From positions 52,772,938-52,836,937 of the forward strand of contig NC_087069.1 of NCBI RefSeq assembly GCF_963678635.1: a stretch of DNA of 64,000 bases, in the 5' to 3' direction. Positions 37,401-49,285 of the stretch are shown one piece after another. The position numbers and the translations under genes are program-made. This DNA comes from Symsagittifera roscoffensis. Its lineage: Eukaryota; Xenacoelomorpha; Acoela; Convolutidae. Under the pieces are notes generated by a model, which was given only the letters and a program-made list of their open reading frames with translations, was not told the DNA's origin and did no database searches. Within the stretch, counting starts at the first letter, position 1; the number at the start of each line of letters is the position of its first letter.

Positions 37401-40400
37401 GAAAACGGGACCAAAACTGAACCACCACAGAATCACGAAATTGATCTTTTTTTGATTGAAAGAGGTTTTTCTAGTGTCTACAAGTCATACCTATCTGTTT
37501 CAAACAGTTTTTACATCAATTCAACCACTAAACAAAAAGTTAAGATTTTTGGTCCCTATCTGGTCCCTTTTCCCGAAAACGGGACCAAAAAATGTCTAGT
37601 ATCATTGAAAATTGCATTTTTTTTGTGGAAAATTGTTGAACATGGGCCCATATACCCTAAATCGCTATACGAAAACATTTGCTTAACAATTCAAGTTTTT
37701 TTCACTATGTTTTAGTTTGGTCCCGTTTTTGTGCTCTTTTCCCGAAAACGGGACCAAAACTGAACAATCACAGAATCCCGAAATTATTCTTTTTCTGACT
37801 GAAAGGGGTTTTTCTAGTGTTTACAAGTCATACCTATCTGTTTCAAACAGTTTTTACATCAGTTCAACCACTAAACAAAAAGTTTGATTTTTTGGTCCCG
37901 TTCTGGTCCCGTTTCCCAAAAACGGGACCAGAAAATGTCTAGTACCCATGAAAATTGCATTTTTTTGTGGAAAATTGTTGAACATGCGCCCATATACCCT
38001 AAATCGCTATACGAAAATGTTTGCAAAAAAATTCAAGTTTTTTTCACTATGTTTTAGTTTGGTCCCGTTTTTGTTCTCTTTTCCCGAAAACGGGACCAAA
38101 ACTGAACCACCACAGAATCCCGAAATTGTTCTTTTTTTGATTGAAAGAGGTTTTTCTAGTGTCTGCAAGTCATACCTATCTGTTTTAAACAGTTTTTACA
38201 TCAATTCAACCACTAAACAAAAAGTTAGATTTTTTGGTCCCTATCTGGTCCCGTTTCCCGAAAACGGGACCAAAAAATGTCTAGTACGCATGAAAATTGC
38301 ATTTTTTTGTGGAAAATTGTTGAAAACGCCCACCTATAACCTAAATCACTATACGAAAACATTTGCTTAACAATTCAAGTTTTTTTCACTATGTTTTAGT
38401 TTGGTCCCGTTTTTGTTCTCTTTTCCCGAAAACGGGACCAAAACTGAACCACCACAGAATCACGAAATTGATCTTTTTTTGATTGAAAGAGGTTTTTCTA
38501 GTGTCTACAAGTCATACCTATCTGTTTCAAACAGTTTTTACATCAATTCAACCACTAAACAAAAAGTTAAGATTTTTGGTCCCTATCTGGTCCCTTTTCC
38601 CGAAAACGGGACCAAAAAATGTCTAGTATCATTGAAAATTGCATTTTTTTTTGTGGAAAATTGTTGAACATGGGCCCATATACCCTAAATCGCTATACGA
38701 AAACATTTGCTTAACAATTCAAGTTTTTTTCACTATGTTTTAGTTTGGTCCCGTTTTTGTGCTCTTTTCCCGAAAACGGGACCAAAACTGAACAATCACA
38801 GAATCCCGAAATTATTCTTCTTCTGACTGAAAGGGGTTTTTCTAGTGTTTACAAGTCATACCTATCTGTTTCAAACAGTTTTTACATCAGTTCAACCACT
38901 AAACAAAAAGTTTGATTTTTTGGTCCCGTTCTGGTCCCGTTTCCCAAAAACGGGACCAGAAAATGTCTAGTACCCATGAAAATTGCATTTTTTTTGTGGA
39001 AAATTGTTGAACATGCGCCCATATACCCTAAATCGCTATACGAAAATGTTTGCAAAAAAATTCAAGTTTTTTTCACTATGTTTTAGTTTGGTCCCGTTTT
39101 TGTTCTCTTTTCCCGAAAACGGGACCAAAACTGAACCACCACAAAATCCCGAAATTGATCTTTTTTGGTTGAAAGAGGTTTTTCTAGTGTCTACAAGTCA
39201 TACCTATCTGTTTTAAACAGTTTTTACATCAATTCAACCATTAAACAAAAAATTAGATTTTTTGGTCTCTTTTTGGTCCCGTTTCCCGAAAACGGGACCA
39301 AAAAATGTCTAGTACCCATGAAAATTGCATTTTTTTGTGGAAAATTGTTGAAAATGCCCACCTATAACCTAAATCGCTATACGAAAACATTTGCTGAACA
39401 ATTCAAGTTTTTTTCACTGTTTTTGTTTGGTCTCGTTTTTATTCTCTTTTCCCGAAAACGGGACCAAAACTGAACCACCACAGAATCCCGAAATTGTCCT
39501 TTTTTTGATTGAAAGAGGTTTTCTAGTGTCTACAAGTCATACCTATCTGTTTAAAACATTTTTTACAGCAATTCAACCAGTAAACAAAAAGTTTTGTTTT
39601 TTTGGTCCCGTTTTGGTCCCGTTTCCCGAAAACGGGATAAAAAAAAATGTAGTTGCCATGAAAATTGCATTTCTTTTTGTGGAAAATTGTTGAACATGTG
39701 CCCATATACCCTAAATCGCTATACGGAAATATTTGCTAAACAATTCAAGTTTTTTTCACTATGTTTTAGTTTGGTCCCGTTTTTATTTTCTTTTCCCGAA
39801 AACGGGACCAAAACTGAACCACCACAGAATCCCGAAATTGTTCTTTTTTGATTGAAAGAGGTTTTTCTAGTGTCTACAAGTCATACCTATCTGTTTTAAA
39901 CCGTTTTTACATCAATTCAACCACTAAACAAAAAGTTAGACTTTTTGTTCCCTATCTGGTCCCGTTTCCCGAAACGGGACCAAAAAATGTCTAGTACACA
40001 TGAAAATTGCATTTTTTTGTGGAAAATTGTTGAACGTGTGCCCAAATACCCTATATCGCTATACGAAAACATTTGCTAAACAATTCTAGTTTTCTTCACT
40101 ATGTTTTAGTTTGGTCCCGTTTTTGTTCTCTTTTCCCGAAAACGGGACCAAAACTGAACCACCACAGAATCACGAAATTGATCTTTTTTTGATTGAAAGA
40201 GGTTTTTCTAGTGTCTACAAGTCATATCTATCTGTTTTAAACAGTTTTTACATCAGTTCAACCACTAAACAAAAAGTTTGATTTTTTGGTCCCGTTCTGG
40301 TCCCGTTTCCCGAAACGGGACCAAAAAATGTCTAGTACACATGAAAATTGCATTTTTTTGTGGAAAATTGTTGAACGTGTGCCCAAATACCCTATATCGC

Positions 40401-43400
40401 TATACGAAAACATTTGCTAAACAATTCTAGTTTTTTTCACTATGTTTTAGTTTGGTCCCGTTTTTGTTCTCTTTTCCCGAAAACGGGACCAAAACTGAAC
40501 CACCACAGAATCCCGAAATTGATTTTTTTTGTTTGAAAGAGGTTTTTCTAGTGTCTACAAGTCATACCTATCTGTTTTAAACAGTTTTTACATCAATTCA
40601 ACCATTAAACAAAAAATTAGATTTTTTGGTCTCTTTTTGGTCCCGTTTCCCGAAAACGGGACCAAAAAATGTCTAGTACCCATGAAAATTGCATTTTTTT
40701 TGTGGAGAATTGTTGAACATGTGCCCACATACCCTAAACCGCTATACGAAAACATTTGCTAAACAATTCAAGTTTTTTTCACTATGTTTTAGTTTGGTCC
40801 TGTTTTTATTTTCTTTTCCCGAAAACGGGACCAAAACTGAACCACCACAGAATCCCGAAATTGTTCTTTTTTTGATTGAAAGAGTTTTTTATAGTGTCTA
40901 CAAGTCATACCTATCTGTTTTAAACAGTTTTTACATCAATTCAACCACTAGACAAAAAGTTAGATTTTTTGTTCCCTATCTGGTCCCGTTTCCCGAAAAC
41001 GGGATCAAAAAAATGTAGTTCCCATGAAAATTGCATTTTTTTTGTGGAAAATTGTTGAACATGTGCCCATATACCCTAAATCGCTATACGAAAACATTTG
41101 CTAGACAATTCAAGTTTTTTTAACTATGTTTTAGTTTGGTCCCGTTTTTATTTTCTTTTCCCGAAAACGGGACCAAAACTGAACCACCACAGAATCCCGA
41201 AATTGTTCTTTTTTTGATTGAAAGAGGTTTTTCTAGTGTCTACAAGTCATACCTATCTGTTTTAAACAGTTTTTACATCAATTCAACCACTAAACAAAAA
41301 ATTAGATTTTTTGGTCTCTTTTTGGTCCCGTTTCCCGAAAACGGGACCAAAAAATGTCTAGTACCCATGAAAATTGCTTTTTTTTGTGGAGAATTGTTGA
41401 ACATGTGCCCATATACCCTAAACCGCTATACGAAAACATTTGCTAAACAATTCAAGTTTTTTTCACTATGTTTTAGTTTGGTCCTGTTTTTATTTTCTTT
41501 TCCCGAAAACGGGACCAAAACTGAACCACCACAGAATCCCGAAATTGTTCTTTTTTTGATTGAAAGAGTTTTTTATAGTGTCTACAAGTCATACCTATCT
41601 GTTTTAAACAGTTTTTACATCAATTCAACCACTAAACAAAAAGTTAGATTTTTTGGTCCCTATCTAGTCCCGTTTCTCGAAAACGGAACCAAAAAATGTC
41701 TAGTACCCAAGAAAATTGCATTTTTTTTGTAGAAAATTGTTGAACATGTGCCCATATACCCTAAATTGCTATACAAAAACATTCGCTAAACAATTCTAGT
41801 TTTTTTCACTATATTTTAGTTTGATCCCGTTTTTGTTCTCTTTTCCCGAAAACGGGACCAAAACTGAACCACCACAGAATCCCGAAATTGTTCTTTCTTT
41901 TGATTGAAAGAGGTTTTTATAGTGTCTGCAAGTCATACCTAACTGTTTTAAACAGTTTTTACATCAATTCAACCACTAAACAAAAAGTTAGATTTTTTGG
42001 TCCCTATCTGGTCCCGTTTCTCGAAAACGGGACCGAAAAATGTCTAGTACGCATGAAAATTGCATTTTTTTTGTGGAGAATTGTTGAACATGTGCCCACA
42101 TACCCTAAACCGCTATACGAAAACATTTGCTAAACAATTCAAGTTTTTTTCACTATGTTTTAGTTTGGTCCTGTTTTTATTTTCTTTTCCCGAAAACGGG
42201 ACCAAAACTGAACCACCACAGAATCCCGAAATTGTTCTTTTTTTGATTGAAAGATTTTTTTATAGTGTCTACAAGTCATACCTATCTGCTTTAAACAGTT
42301 TTTACATCAATTCAACCACTAGACAAAAAGTTAGATTTTTTGTTCCCTATCTGGTCCCGTTTCCCGAAAACGGGATCAAAAAAATGTAGTTCCCATGAAA
42401 ATGGCATTTTTTTTTGTGGAAAATTGTTGAACATGTGCCCATATACCCTAAATCGCTATACGAAAACATTTGCTAGACAATTCAAGTTTTTTTCACTATG
42501 TTTTAGTTTGGTCCCGTTTTTATTTTCTTTTCCCGAAAACGGGACCAAAACTGAACCACCACAGAATCCCGAAATTGTTCTTTTTTTGATTGAAAGAGGT
42601 TTTTCTAGTGTCTACAAGTCATACCTATCTGTTTTAAACAGTTTTTACATCAATTCAACCACTAAACAAAAAGTTAGATTTTTTGTTCCCTATCTGGTCC
42701 CGTTTCCCGAAAACGGAACCAAAAAATGTCTAGTACCCAAGAAAATTGCATTTTTTTTGTAGAAAATTGTTGAACATGTGCCCATATACCCTAAATTGCT
42801 ATACAAAAACATTCGCTAAACAATTCAAGGTTTTTGTCACTATATTTTAGTTTGATCCCGTTTTTGTTCTCTTTTCCCGAAAACGGGACCAAAACTGAAC
42901 TACCACAGAATCCCGAAATTGTTCTTTTTTTTGATTGAAAGAGGTTTTTATAGTGTCTGCAAGTCATACCTATCTGTTTTTAACAGTTTTTACATCAATT
43001 CAACCACTAAACAAAAAGTTAGATTTTTTGGTCCCTATCTGGTCCCGTTTCTCGAAAACGGGACCGAAAAACGTCTAGTACGCATGAAAATTGAATTTTT
43101 TTTTGTGGAAAGTTGTTGAACATGTGCAAATATACCCTAAATCACCATACGAAAACATTTGCTTAACAATTCAAGTTTTGTTCACTATGTTTTAGTTTGG
43201 TCCCGTTTTTGTTCTCTTTTCCCGAAAACGGGACCAAAACTGAACCACCACAGAATCCCGAAATTGATCTTTTTTTGGTTGAAAGAGGTTTTTCTAGTGT
43301 CTACAAGTCATACCTATCTGTTTTAAACAGTTTTTACATCAATTCAACCATTAAACAAAAAGTTAGATTTTTTGGTCTCTTTTTGGTCCCGTTTCCCGAA

Positions 43401-43484
43401 AACGGGACCAAAAAATGTCTAGTACCCATGAAAATTGCATTTTTTTGTGGAAAATTGTTGAACATGTGTCCATATACCCTAAAC

Positions 43485-43502
43485 CGCTTTTTTTTTTAAA
43501 AA
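43485..43502. other. Private T-run/A-run replacement in one satellite C monomer
   Basis: All neighbouring monomers read CCGCTATACGAAAACATTTGC here. This copy reads CCGC followed by a T run of about ten, then AAAAATTTGC. Length is nearly conserved while the TATACGAAAAC core is lost. Either a local mutation or a consensus error at a homopolymer could cause it. Confidence 0.6.
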
Positions 43503-46500
43503 TTTGCTAAACAATTCAAGTTTTTTTCACTATGTTTTACTTTGGTCCCGTTTTTATTTTCTTTTCCCGAAAACGGGACCAAAACTGAACCACCACAGAA
43601 TCCCGAAATTGTTCTTTTTTTGATTGAAAGAGGTTTTTCTAATGTCTGCAAGTCATACCTATCTGTTTTAAACGGTTCTTACATCAATTCAACCACTAAA
43701 CAAAAAGTTAGATTTTTTGGTCCCTATCTGGTCCCGTTTCCCAAAAACGGGACCAAAAAATGTCTAGTACCCATGAAAATTGCATTTTTTTGTGGAAAAT
43801 TGTTGAACATGTGTCCATATACCCTAAACCGCTATACGAAAACAATTGCTAAACAATTCAAGTTTTTTTCACTATGTTTTAGTTTGGTCCCGTTTTTGTT
43901 CTCTTTTCCCGAAAACGGGACCAAAACTGAACCACCACAGAATCCCGAAATTGATCTTTTTTGATTGAAAGAGGTTTTTCTAGTGTCTACAAGTCATACC
44001 TATCTGTTTTAAACGGTTCTTACATCAATTCAACCACTAAACAAAAAGTTAGATTTTTTGGTCCCTATCTGGTCCCGTTTCCCAAAAACGGGACCAAAAA
44101 ATGTCTAGTACCCATGAAAATTGCATTTTTTTTTGTGGAAAATTGTTTAACATGTGCACATATACCCTAAATCACTATACGAAAACATTTGCTTAACGAT
44201 TCAAGTTTTCTTCACTATGTTTTCGTTTGGTCCCGTTTTTGTTCTCTTTTCCCGAAAACGGGACCAAAACTGAACCACCACAGAATCCCGAAATTGATCT
44301 TTTTTTAATTGAAAGAGGTTTTTCTAGTGTCTACAAGTCATACCTATCTGTTTTAAACAGTTTTTACATCAATTCAACCACTAAACAAAAAGTTAGACTT
44401 TTTGGTCCCTATCTGGTCCCGTTTCCCAAAAACGGGACCAAAAAATGTCTAGTACCCATGAAAATTGCATTTTTTTTGTGGAAAATTGTTGAACATGTGT
44501 CCATATACCCTAAACCGCTATACGAAAACAATTGCTAAACAATTCAAGTTTTTTTCACTATGTTTTAGTTTGGTCCCGTTTTTGTTCTCTTTTCCCGAAA
44601 ACGGGACCAAAACTGAACCACCACAGAATCCCGAAATTGTTCTTTTTTTGATTGAAAGAGGTTTTTCTAATGTCTGCAAGTCATACCTATCTGTTTTAAA
44701 CGGTTCTTACATCAATTCAACCACCAAACAAAAAGTTAGATTTTTTGGTCCCTATCTGGTCCCGTTTCCCAAAAACGGGACCAAAAAATGTCTAGTACCC
44801 ATGAAAATTGCATTTTTTTTGTGGAAAATTGTTTAACATGTGCACATATACCCTAAATCACTATACGAAAACATTTGCTTAACAATTCAAGTTTTTTTCA
44901 CTATGTTTTAGTTTGGTCCCGTTTTTGTTCTCTTTTCCCAAAAACGGGACCAAAACTGAACCACCACAGAATCCCGAAATTGATCTTTTTTTGATTGAAA
45001 GAGGTTTTTCTAGTGTCTACAAGTCATACCTATCTGTTTTAAACAGTTTTTACATCAATTCAACCACTAAACAAAAAGTTAGATTTTTTGGTCCCTATCT
45101 GGTCCCGTTTCCCAAAAACGGGACCAAAAAATGTCTAGTACCCATGAAAATTGCATTTTTTTTGTGGAAAATTGTTGAACATGTGTCCATATACCCTAAA
45201 CCGCTATACGAAAACAATTGCTAAACAATTCAAGTTTTTTTCACTATGTTTCAATTTGGTCCCGTTTTTATTTTCTTTTCCCGAAAACGGGACCAAAACT
45301 GAACCCCCACAGAATCCCGAAATTGTTCTTTTTTTGATTGAAAGAGGTTTTTCTAATGTCTACAAGTCATACCTATCTGTTTTAAACAGTTTTTCAATCA
45401 ATTCAACCATTAAACAAAAAGTTAGATTTTTTGGTCCCGTTCTGGTCCCGTTTCCCAAAAACGGGACCAAAAAATTTCTACTACCCATGAAAATTGTATT
45501 TTTTTCTGGAAAATTGTTGAACATGTGTCCACATACCCTTAACCGCTATACGAAAACATTTGCTAAACAATTCAAGTTTTTTTCACTATGTTTCAATTTG
45601 GTCCCGTTTTTATTTTCTTTTCCCGAAAACGGGACCAAAACTGAACCACCACAGAATCCCGAAATTGTTCTTTTTTTGATTGAAAGAGGTTTTTCTAGTG
45701 TCTGCAAGTCATACCTATCTGTTTTAAACAGTTTTTCAATCAATTCAACCATTAAACAAAAAGTTAGATTTTTTGGTCCCGTTCTGGTCCCGTTTCCCGA
45801 AAACGGGACCAAAAAATGTCTAGTACCCATGAAAATTGCATTTTTTTGTGGAAAATTGTTGAACATGTGTCCACATACCCTAAACCGCTATACGAAAACA
45901 TTTGCTAAACAATTCAAGTTTTTTTCACTAAGTTTTAGTTTGGTCCCGTTTTTATTTTCTTTTCCCGAAAACGGGACCAAAACTGAACCACCACAGAATC
46001 CCCAATTGATCTTTTTTTGATTGAAAGAGGTTTTTCTAGTGTCTACAAGTCATACCTATCTGTTTCAAACAGTTTTTACATCAATTCAACCATTAAACAA
46101 AAAGTTAGATTTTTTGGTCCCGTTCTGGTCCCGTTTCCCGAAAACGGGACCAAAAAATTTCTAGTACCCAGGAAAATTGCATTTTTTTTTTGGAAAATTG
46201 TTGAACATGTGCCCACATACCCTAAACCGCTATACGAAAACAATTGCTAAACAATTCATGTTTTTTTCACTATGTTTTAGTTTGGTCCTGTTTTTGGTCC
46301 CTTTTCCCGAAAACGGGACCAAAACTGAACAACCCCAGAATCCCGAAATTGTTCTTTTTTGGTTGAAAAAGGTTTTTCTAGTGTCTACAAGTCATACCTA
46401 TCTGTTTTAAACAGTTTATACATCAATTCAACCACTATACAAAAAGTTAGATTTTTTGGTCCCTATCTGGTCCCGTTTCCCGAAAACGGGATCAAAAAAT

Positions 46501-46798
46501 GTGTAGTTTCCATGACAATTGCAATTTTTTGTGGAAAAATGTTGAAAATGTGCCCAGATACCCTATATTGCTATCAGCAATAATTTGCAAAACAATTCAA
46601 GTTTTTTTCATTTAGTTTCAGTTTGGTCCCGATTTTGCTCCCTTTTCCCGAAAACGGGACCAAATCTGAACACCCTTAGCATCCCGAAATTCTAAGTTTT
46701 TTGGTTGAAATTTTTTTTTCTAGTGTCTACACATCATATCTGTCTGTTAGAAACTTTTTGACATCAATCTGACACATGAACAAACAATTAGGTTTTTT

Positions 46799-47542
46799 GG
46801 TCCCGACTTGGTCCCGTTTTCTTAAAACGGGACCAAAACTGAACCAGCACAGAATTCCGAAAAAAATAATTTTTTTGATTGAAAACTCTTTTCCTAGTGA
46901 TTACAAGTCATACCTGTCTATTAGAAATTGTTTACACATCAAAATAAACACTGAACAAAAAGTTAGATTTTTTGGTCCCGTCTTGGTCCCGTTTTCCCAA
47001 AACGGGACCAAATCTGAACCACCACAGAATCCAGAAAAACTATTTTTTTTGATTGAAAACTCTTTTCCTAGTGATTACAAGTCATACCTGTCTGTTAGAA
47101 ATTGTTTTCACATCAATTCAAGCACTGAACAAAAAATTAGATTTTTTGGTCCCGTCTTGGTCACGTTTTGCCAAAACGGGACCAAAACTGAACCATCACA
47201 GAATCCAGAAAAATTATTTTTTTTGATTGAAAACTCTTTTCCTAGTGATTACAAGTCATACCTGTCTGTTAGAAATCGTTTTCACATCAATCCAAGCACT
47301 GAACAAAAATTTAGATTTTTTGGTCCCGTCTTGGTCCCGTTTTTCTAAAACGGGACCAAAACTGAACCATCACAGAATCCAGAAAAATTATTTTTTTTTT
47401 ATTGAAAACTCTTTTCCTAGTGATTACAAGTCATACCTGTCTGTTAGAAATCGTTTTCACATCAATCCAAGCACTGAACAAAAAGTTAGATTTTTTGATC
47501 CCGTCTTGGTCCCGTCTTGGTCCCGTTTTTTCGGGTGACACA
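46799..47542. repeat. Satellite D: about 175-bp single-module tandem repeat
   Basis: GGTCCCG(A/T)CTTGGTCCCG (GATCCCG in the last copy) starts at 46,799, 46,974, 47,148, 47,322 and 47,497, spacings of 174-175 bp. Each copy has one palindrome and one body with GATTGAAAACTCTTTTCCTA, GTGATTACAAGTCATACCTG and TCTGTTAGAAAT. The body is homologous to the first half of the satellite C monomer, so this is the half-monomer amplified alone. The last copy has the left arm in triplicate (GATCCCGTCTTGGTCCCGTC, then TTGGTCCCG) and ends in CGGGTGACACA, the inverted partner of the satellite B terminal-like motif. Confidence 0.92.
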
Positions 47543-47730
47543 AGGAGTCATTTTTTCAAAAATTCAAAAAAAAATGTTTTTTTCATTTTTTTTTTTGGTT
47601 TTTCATGTTCAAAAAGAAGACCCTCAACGTTTTCCATCGTTAAATACTCATTTTGACTATCGGGGGTGGATTTCAGGCCGATTTCAGTTTGGTCCCTCCT
47701 TGGTCCCGTTGGGCGCAGGTCACCCTCACC
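47543..47730. other. Transition between satellite D and repeat family R
   Basis: This stretch has long A and T runs, then TTTGGTCCCTCCTTGGTCCCG at about 47,689 followed by a GCAGGTCACC sequence, which looks like a further degenerate copy of the array edge (compare 47,517-47,542). No gene is seen. Homology to the R family begins at about 47,731. Confidence 0.55.
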
Positions 47731-48325
47731 TTAGTCCTGCCTTGCGTTTCTAGTCGTTTTAATTGTTCTTACCGTCACAAATTGATCTGAGGAGCTATTC
47801 ACTGTAGTAACGCGCATCGTCTCTCCATTGAATCTTGAACGATTGAACCTTGAACGATTGAGCTTTTGAACCTCAGCTTCACTGTTATCTGTAATCATTG
47901 TCGTCTTCGCCATAGCAGCTTCCTTTTGGGTAGCGGTCTAATCACCAGCTCCCACTACCATCGTAAATGGGAAGATATTTCCGAAGAATTCTTCATTCTT
48001 TTCGATAAAGAGAGAAGGGTGTCTCCACCTGCATCATCATGAAGTGGGTATGTGAAGCTTACGTTGGTTTCTCAGTCACATTTCCTGACACCCCTGTATG
48101 AGTCGATAGTTGAATCTCAGCTTTGATCTGTAAACATCACTTTTTTCGTTTTCATCGGCTGTTTTTGGGTATGGATCTCATCTCCTGCTCCTGCTCCCAG
48201 AGTATTCTTCAACCTAACGAAGAAAGAGAGAGGTGTTCACACCTTTTCCGGCTCACTTTGAATCATCGTGAAGGCAGTGGGTGAAGTTTTTGTTGGTTTC
48301 TCAATAGAAATGTTGGAAAATTCTT
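47731..48325 (-). pseudogene. R protein, N-terminal part, truncated by the satellite edge
   Basis: On the minus strand an ATG at 48,264-48,266 starts a frame reading MIQSEPEKV, soon interrupted by a stop. Alignable R-protein text continues in shifted frames: GAGDEIHTQK, then from 47,913 MAKTTMITDNSEAEVQKLN and VTVRTIKTTRNARQD, where a TAA replaces a glutamate codon seen in the 60-kb copy. An RSRFN stretch is duplicated in tandem (CGTTCAAGGTTCAAT). The rest of the protein is missing because the unit meets satellite D here. The function is unknown; it is one of at least five decayed copies. Confidence 0.55.
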
Positions 48326-49285
48326 CTCGAAACATAGATTTTTACTTGAAGTAGCCAAGTCATGCCTTGTTACGCAGCAGGAGAATCACTATCCAGTCGT
48401 CTCGTCCTGGTCTTTAAGTTCATCAGGACTTTTTTTTGTGAACAGGACTCCGGTGTACCTCTACACAAGCAAAATGAACAAGCAAAATGAATGTCCTCTG
48501 CTTCATAATAGGTAACAACATTACAGCAAAATAAGGTTCTAGGTTTTAGTTACCGAATGACCACGAATCAATTAAGTTATAGCAGCACAACTTGATTTTA
48601 ATTTATGCACAGCAGTTAAAAATGGATTAAAAACAAATTAGTAGCACAGTATGATGATGTCATTTATGTTTTAGGAGATAATAAACAAACTATCCAATTT
48701 TATTTTTATTGAAACTTTTTTAAATTGAAAACAAAATGTAGATTCGTTTATTTTGAAAACTAAAATGAACTATGAATCCAGAAAAATCATTCTTGTTAGA
48801 TCGAGTTTGTTTTGGACCAGGAAGGTTAACAGTAAAATTAATCTAACCCTGTCTATTCACTGATGTAAAGTTTCCGAACACCAATTTTTATATCAATTTC
48901 TCAAAAAATTTATGAAATTTTTTTGTTTTAGCGTTCTTTTGGTTGTCAAGGAGCGTGAAAAAATGGATCGTGATACTAGTATTCTCCTACCGATGTCAGA
49001 ATTCGTTTTAGTCGGTTTCTACAGTTATTACAAATGAATTACAAATAAGCTAATAATTAAGAGCTTTTTACCTTACCCATGTGAAAAACAATCTCAAAAA
49101 CTACTTTTTCTGGGGGGTTAACATATCAAATTTTTGATCTATAATTTGGTCAGTTAATGGTCTGTTTGGTTGAAAAGCTGTATTAAAAAATAAAAATACG
49201 GCTAATAGTAGTAGTAAAGATAAAAAACCATCCTAGTCCGTTTAATGTTCTAGTTGAGTTGCTTTTACGGTACCTGAAACTTTGA
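47731..49285. repeat. Near-identical segment shared with 54,339-55,893 (offset 6,608 bp)
   Basis: From TTAGTCCTGCC at 47,731 (54,339) to CCTGAAACTTTGAAAAA at about 49,285 (55,893) the two segments differ only at scattered bases, for example CGTTCAAG counts, ATTAGGTTATAG versus ATTAAGTTATAG and GGGGGGTTAAC versus GGGGGTTAAC. Beyond 49,285 the copies differ strongly (GGCTTCGCGCTTCGGACTAC versus GGCTTTCTGGTTTCGGTCCA). Other R copies are much more diverged, so this segment was duplicated or converted recently and independently of its flank. Confidence 0.85.

Larger units (their letters stand above)
27380..40015. repeat. Large duplication in satellite C, offset 8,915 bp (26 monomers)
   Basis: Monomer order from 27,380 to about 31,000 recurs from 36,295 to about 39,900. 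Matching points include the private TGAACAATTCAAGTTTTTTTCACTGTTTTTG-type monomer (near 27,400 and 36,315), the GGATCAAAAAAAATGTAG variant (27,648 and 36,563; again 30,728 and 39,643) and the shortened palindrome CCCGAAACGGGACC (27,973 and 36,888). Further right, variants at 33,773-34,195 match 42,340-42,762 at an offset of 8,567 bp. The array therefore consists of two superblocks of about 8.6-9.2 kb that differ by gain or loss of single monomers. Confidence 0.82.
27320..46798. repeat. Satellite C: about 342-bp dimeric monomer, about 57 copies
   Basis: The array starts where a satellite B palindrome is fused to CATGAAAATTGCATTTTTTT. Each monomer has two halves of about 171 bp. Half one runs from GGTCCCGTTTTTGTTCTC through CTAGTGTCTACAAGTCATAC and CTGTTTTAAACAG to AAAAAGTTAGATTTTTT. 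Half two runs from GGTCCCTATCTGGTCCCG through ATGTCTAGTACCCATGAAAA and CCTAAATCGCTATACGAAAA to CACTATGTTTTAG. Each half opens with a GGTCCC/GGGACC inverted repeat, so the array holds over 100 of them. Because 342 is a multiple of 3, plus-strand frames run through several monomers (up to 289 codons at 45,151-46,020); I regard these as repeat read-through. The last monomers, after about 46,280, drift towards satellite D. Confidence 0.96.

Noticed and set aside
45151-46020. 289-codon plus-strand open frame with repeated FPENGTKTEPPQNPE text
   Set aside because: It is satellite C read-through. The 342-bp unit is a multiple of 3, the peptide is the repeated palindrome and module body, and frames of the same kind open and close throughout the array. 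No start context or domain supports a gene.
27714-46560. CCCTAAA or AACCCTAAA in each satellite B and C module, resembling plant-type telomere repeats
   Set aside because: Only a single heptamer per module, embedded in unrelated sequence, never in tandem. Chance match.
27394-46583. Many other plus- and minus-strand frames of 60-200 codons in satellites B and C
   Set aside because: All are shadows of tandem units in different frames and are broken at random by unit indels.
19765-47542. Regularly spaced palindromic repeats resembling a CRISPR array
   Set aside because: Spacers of about 130-150 bp are themselves homologous between units, there are no cas genes, and the context is eukaryotic. 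This is a satellite.
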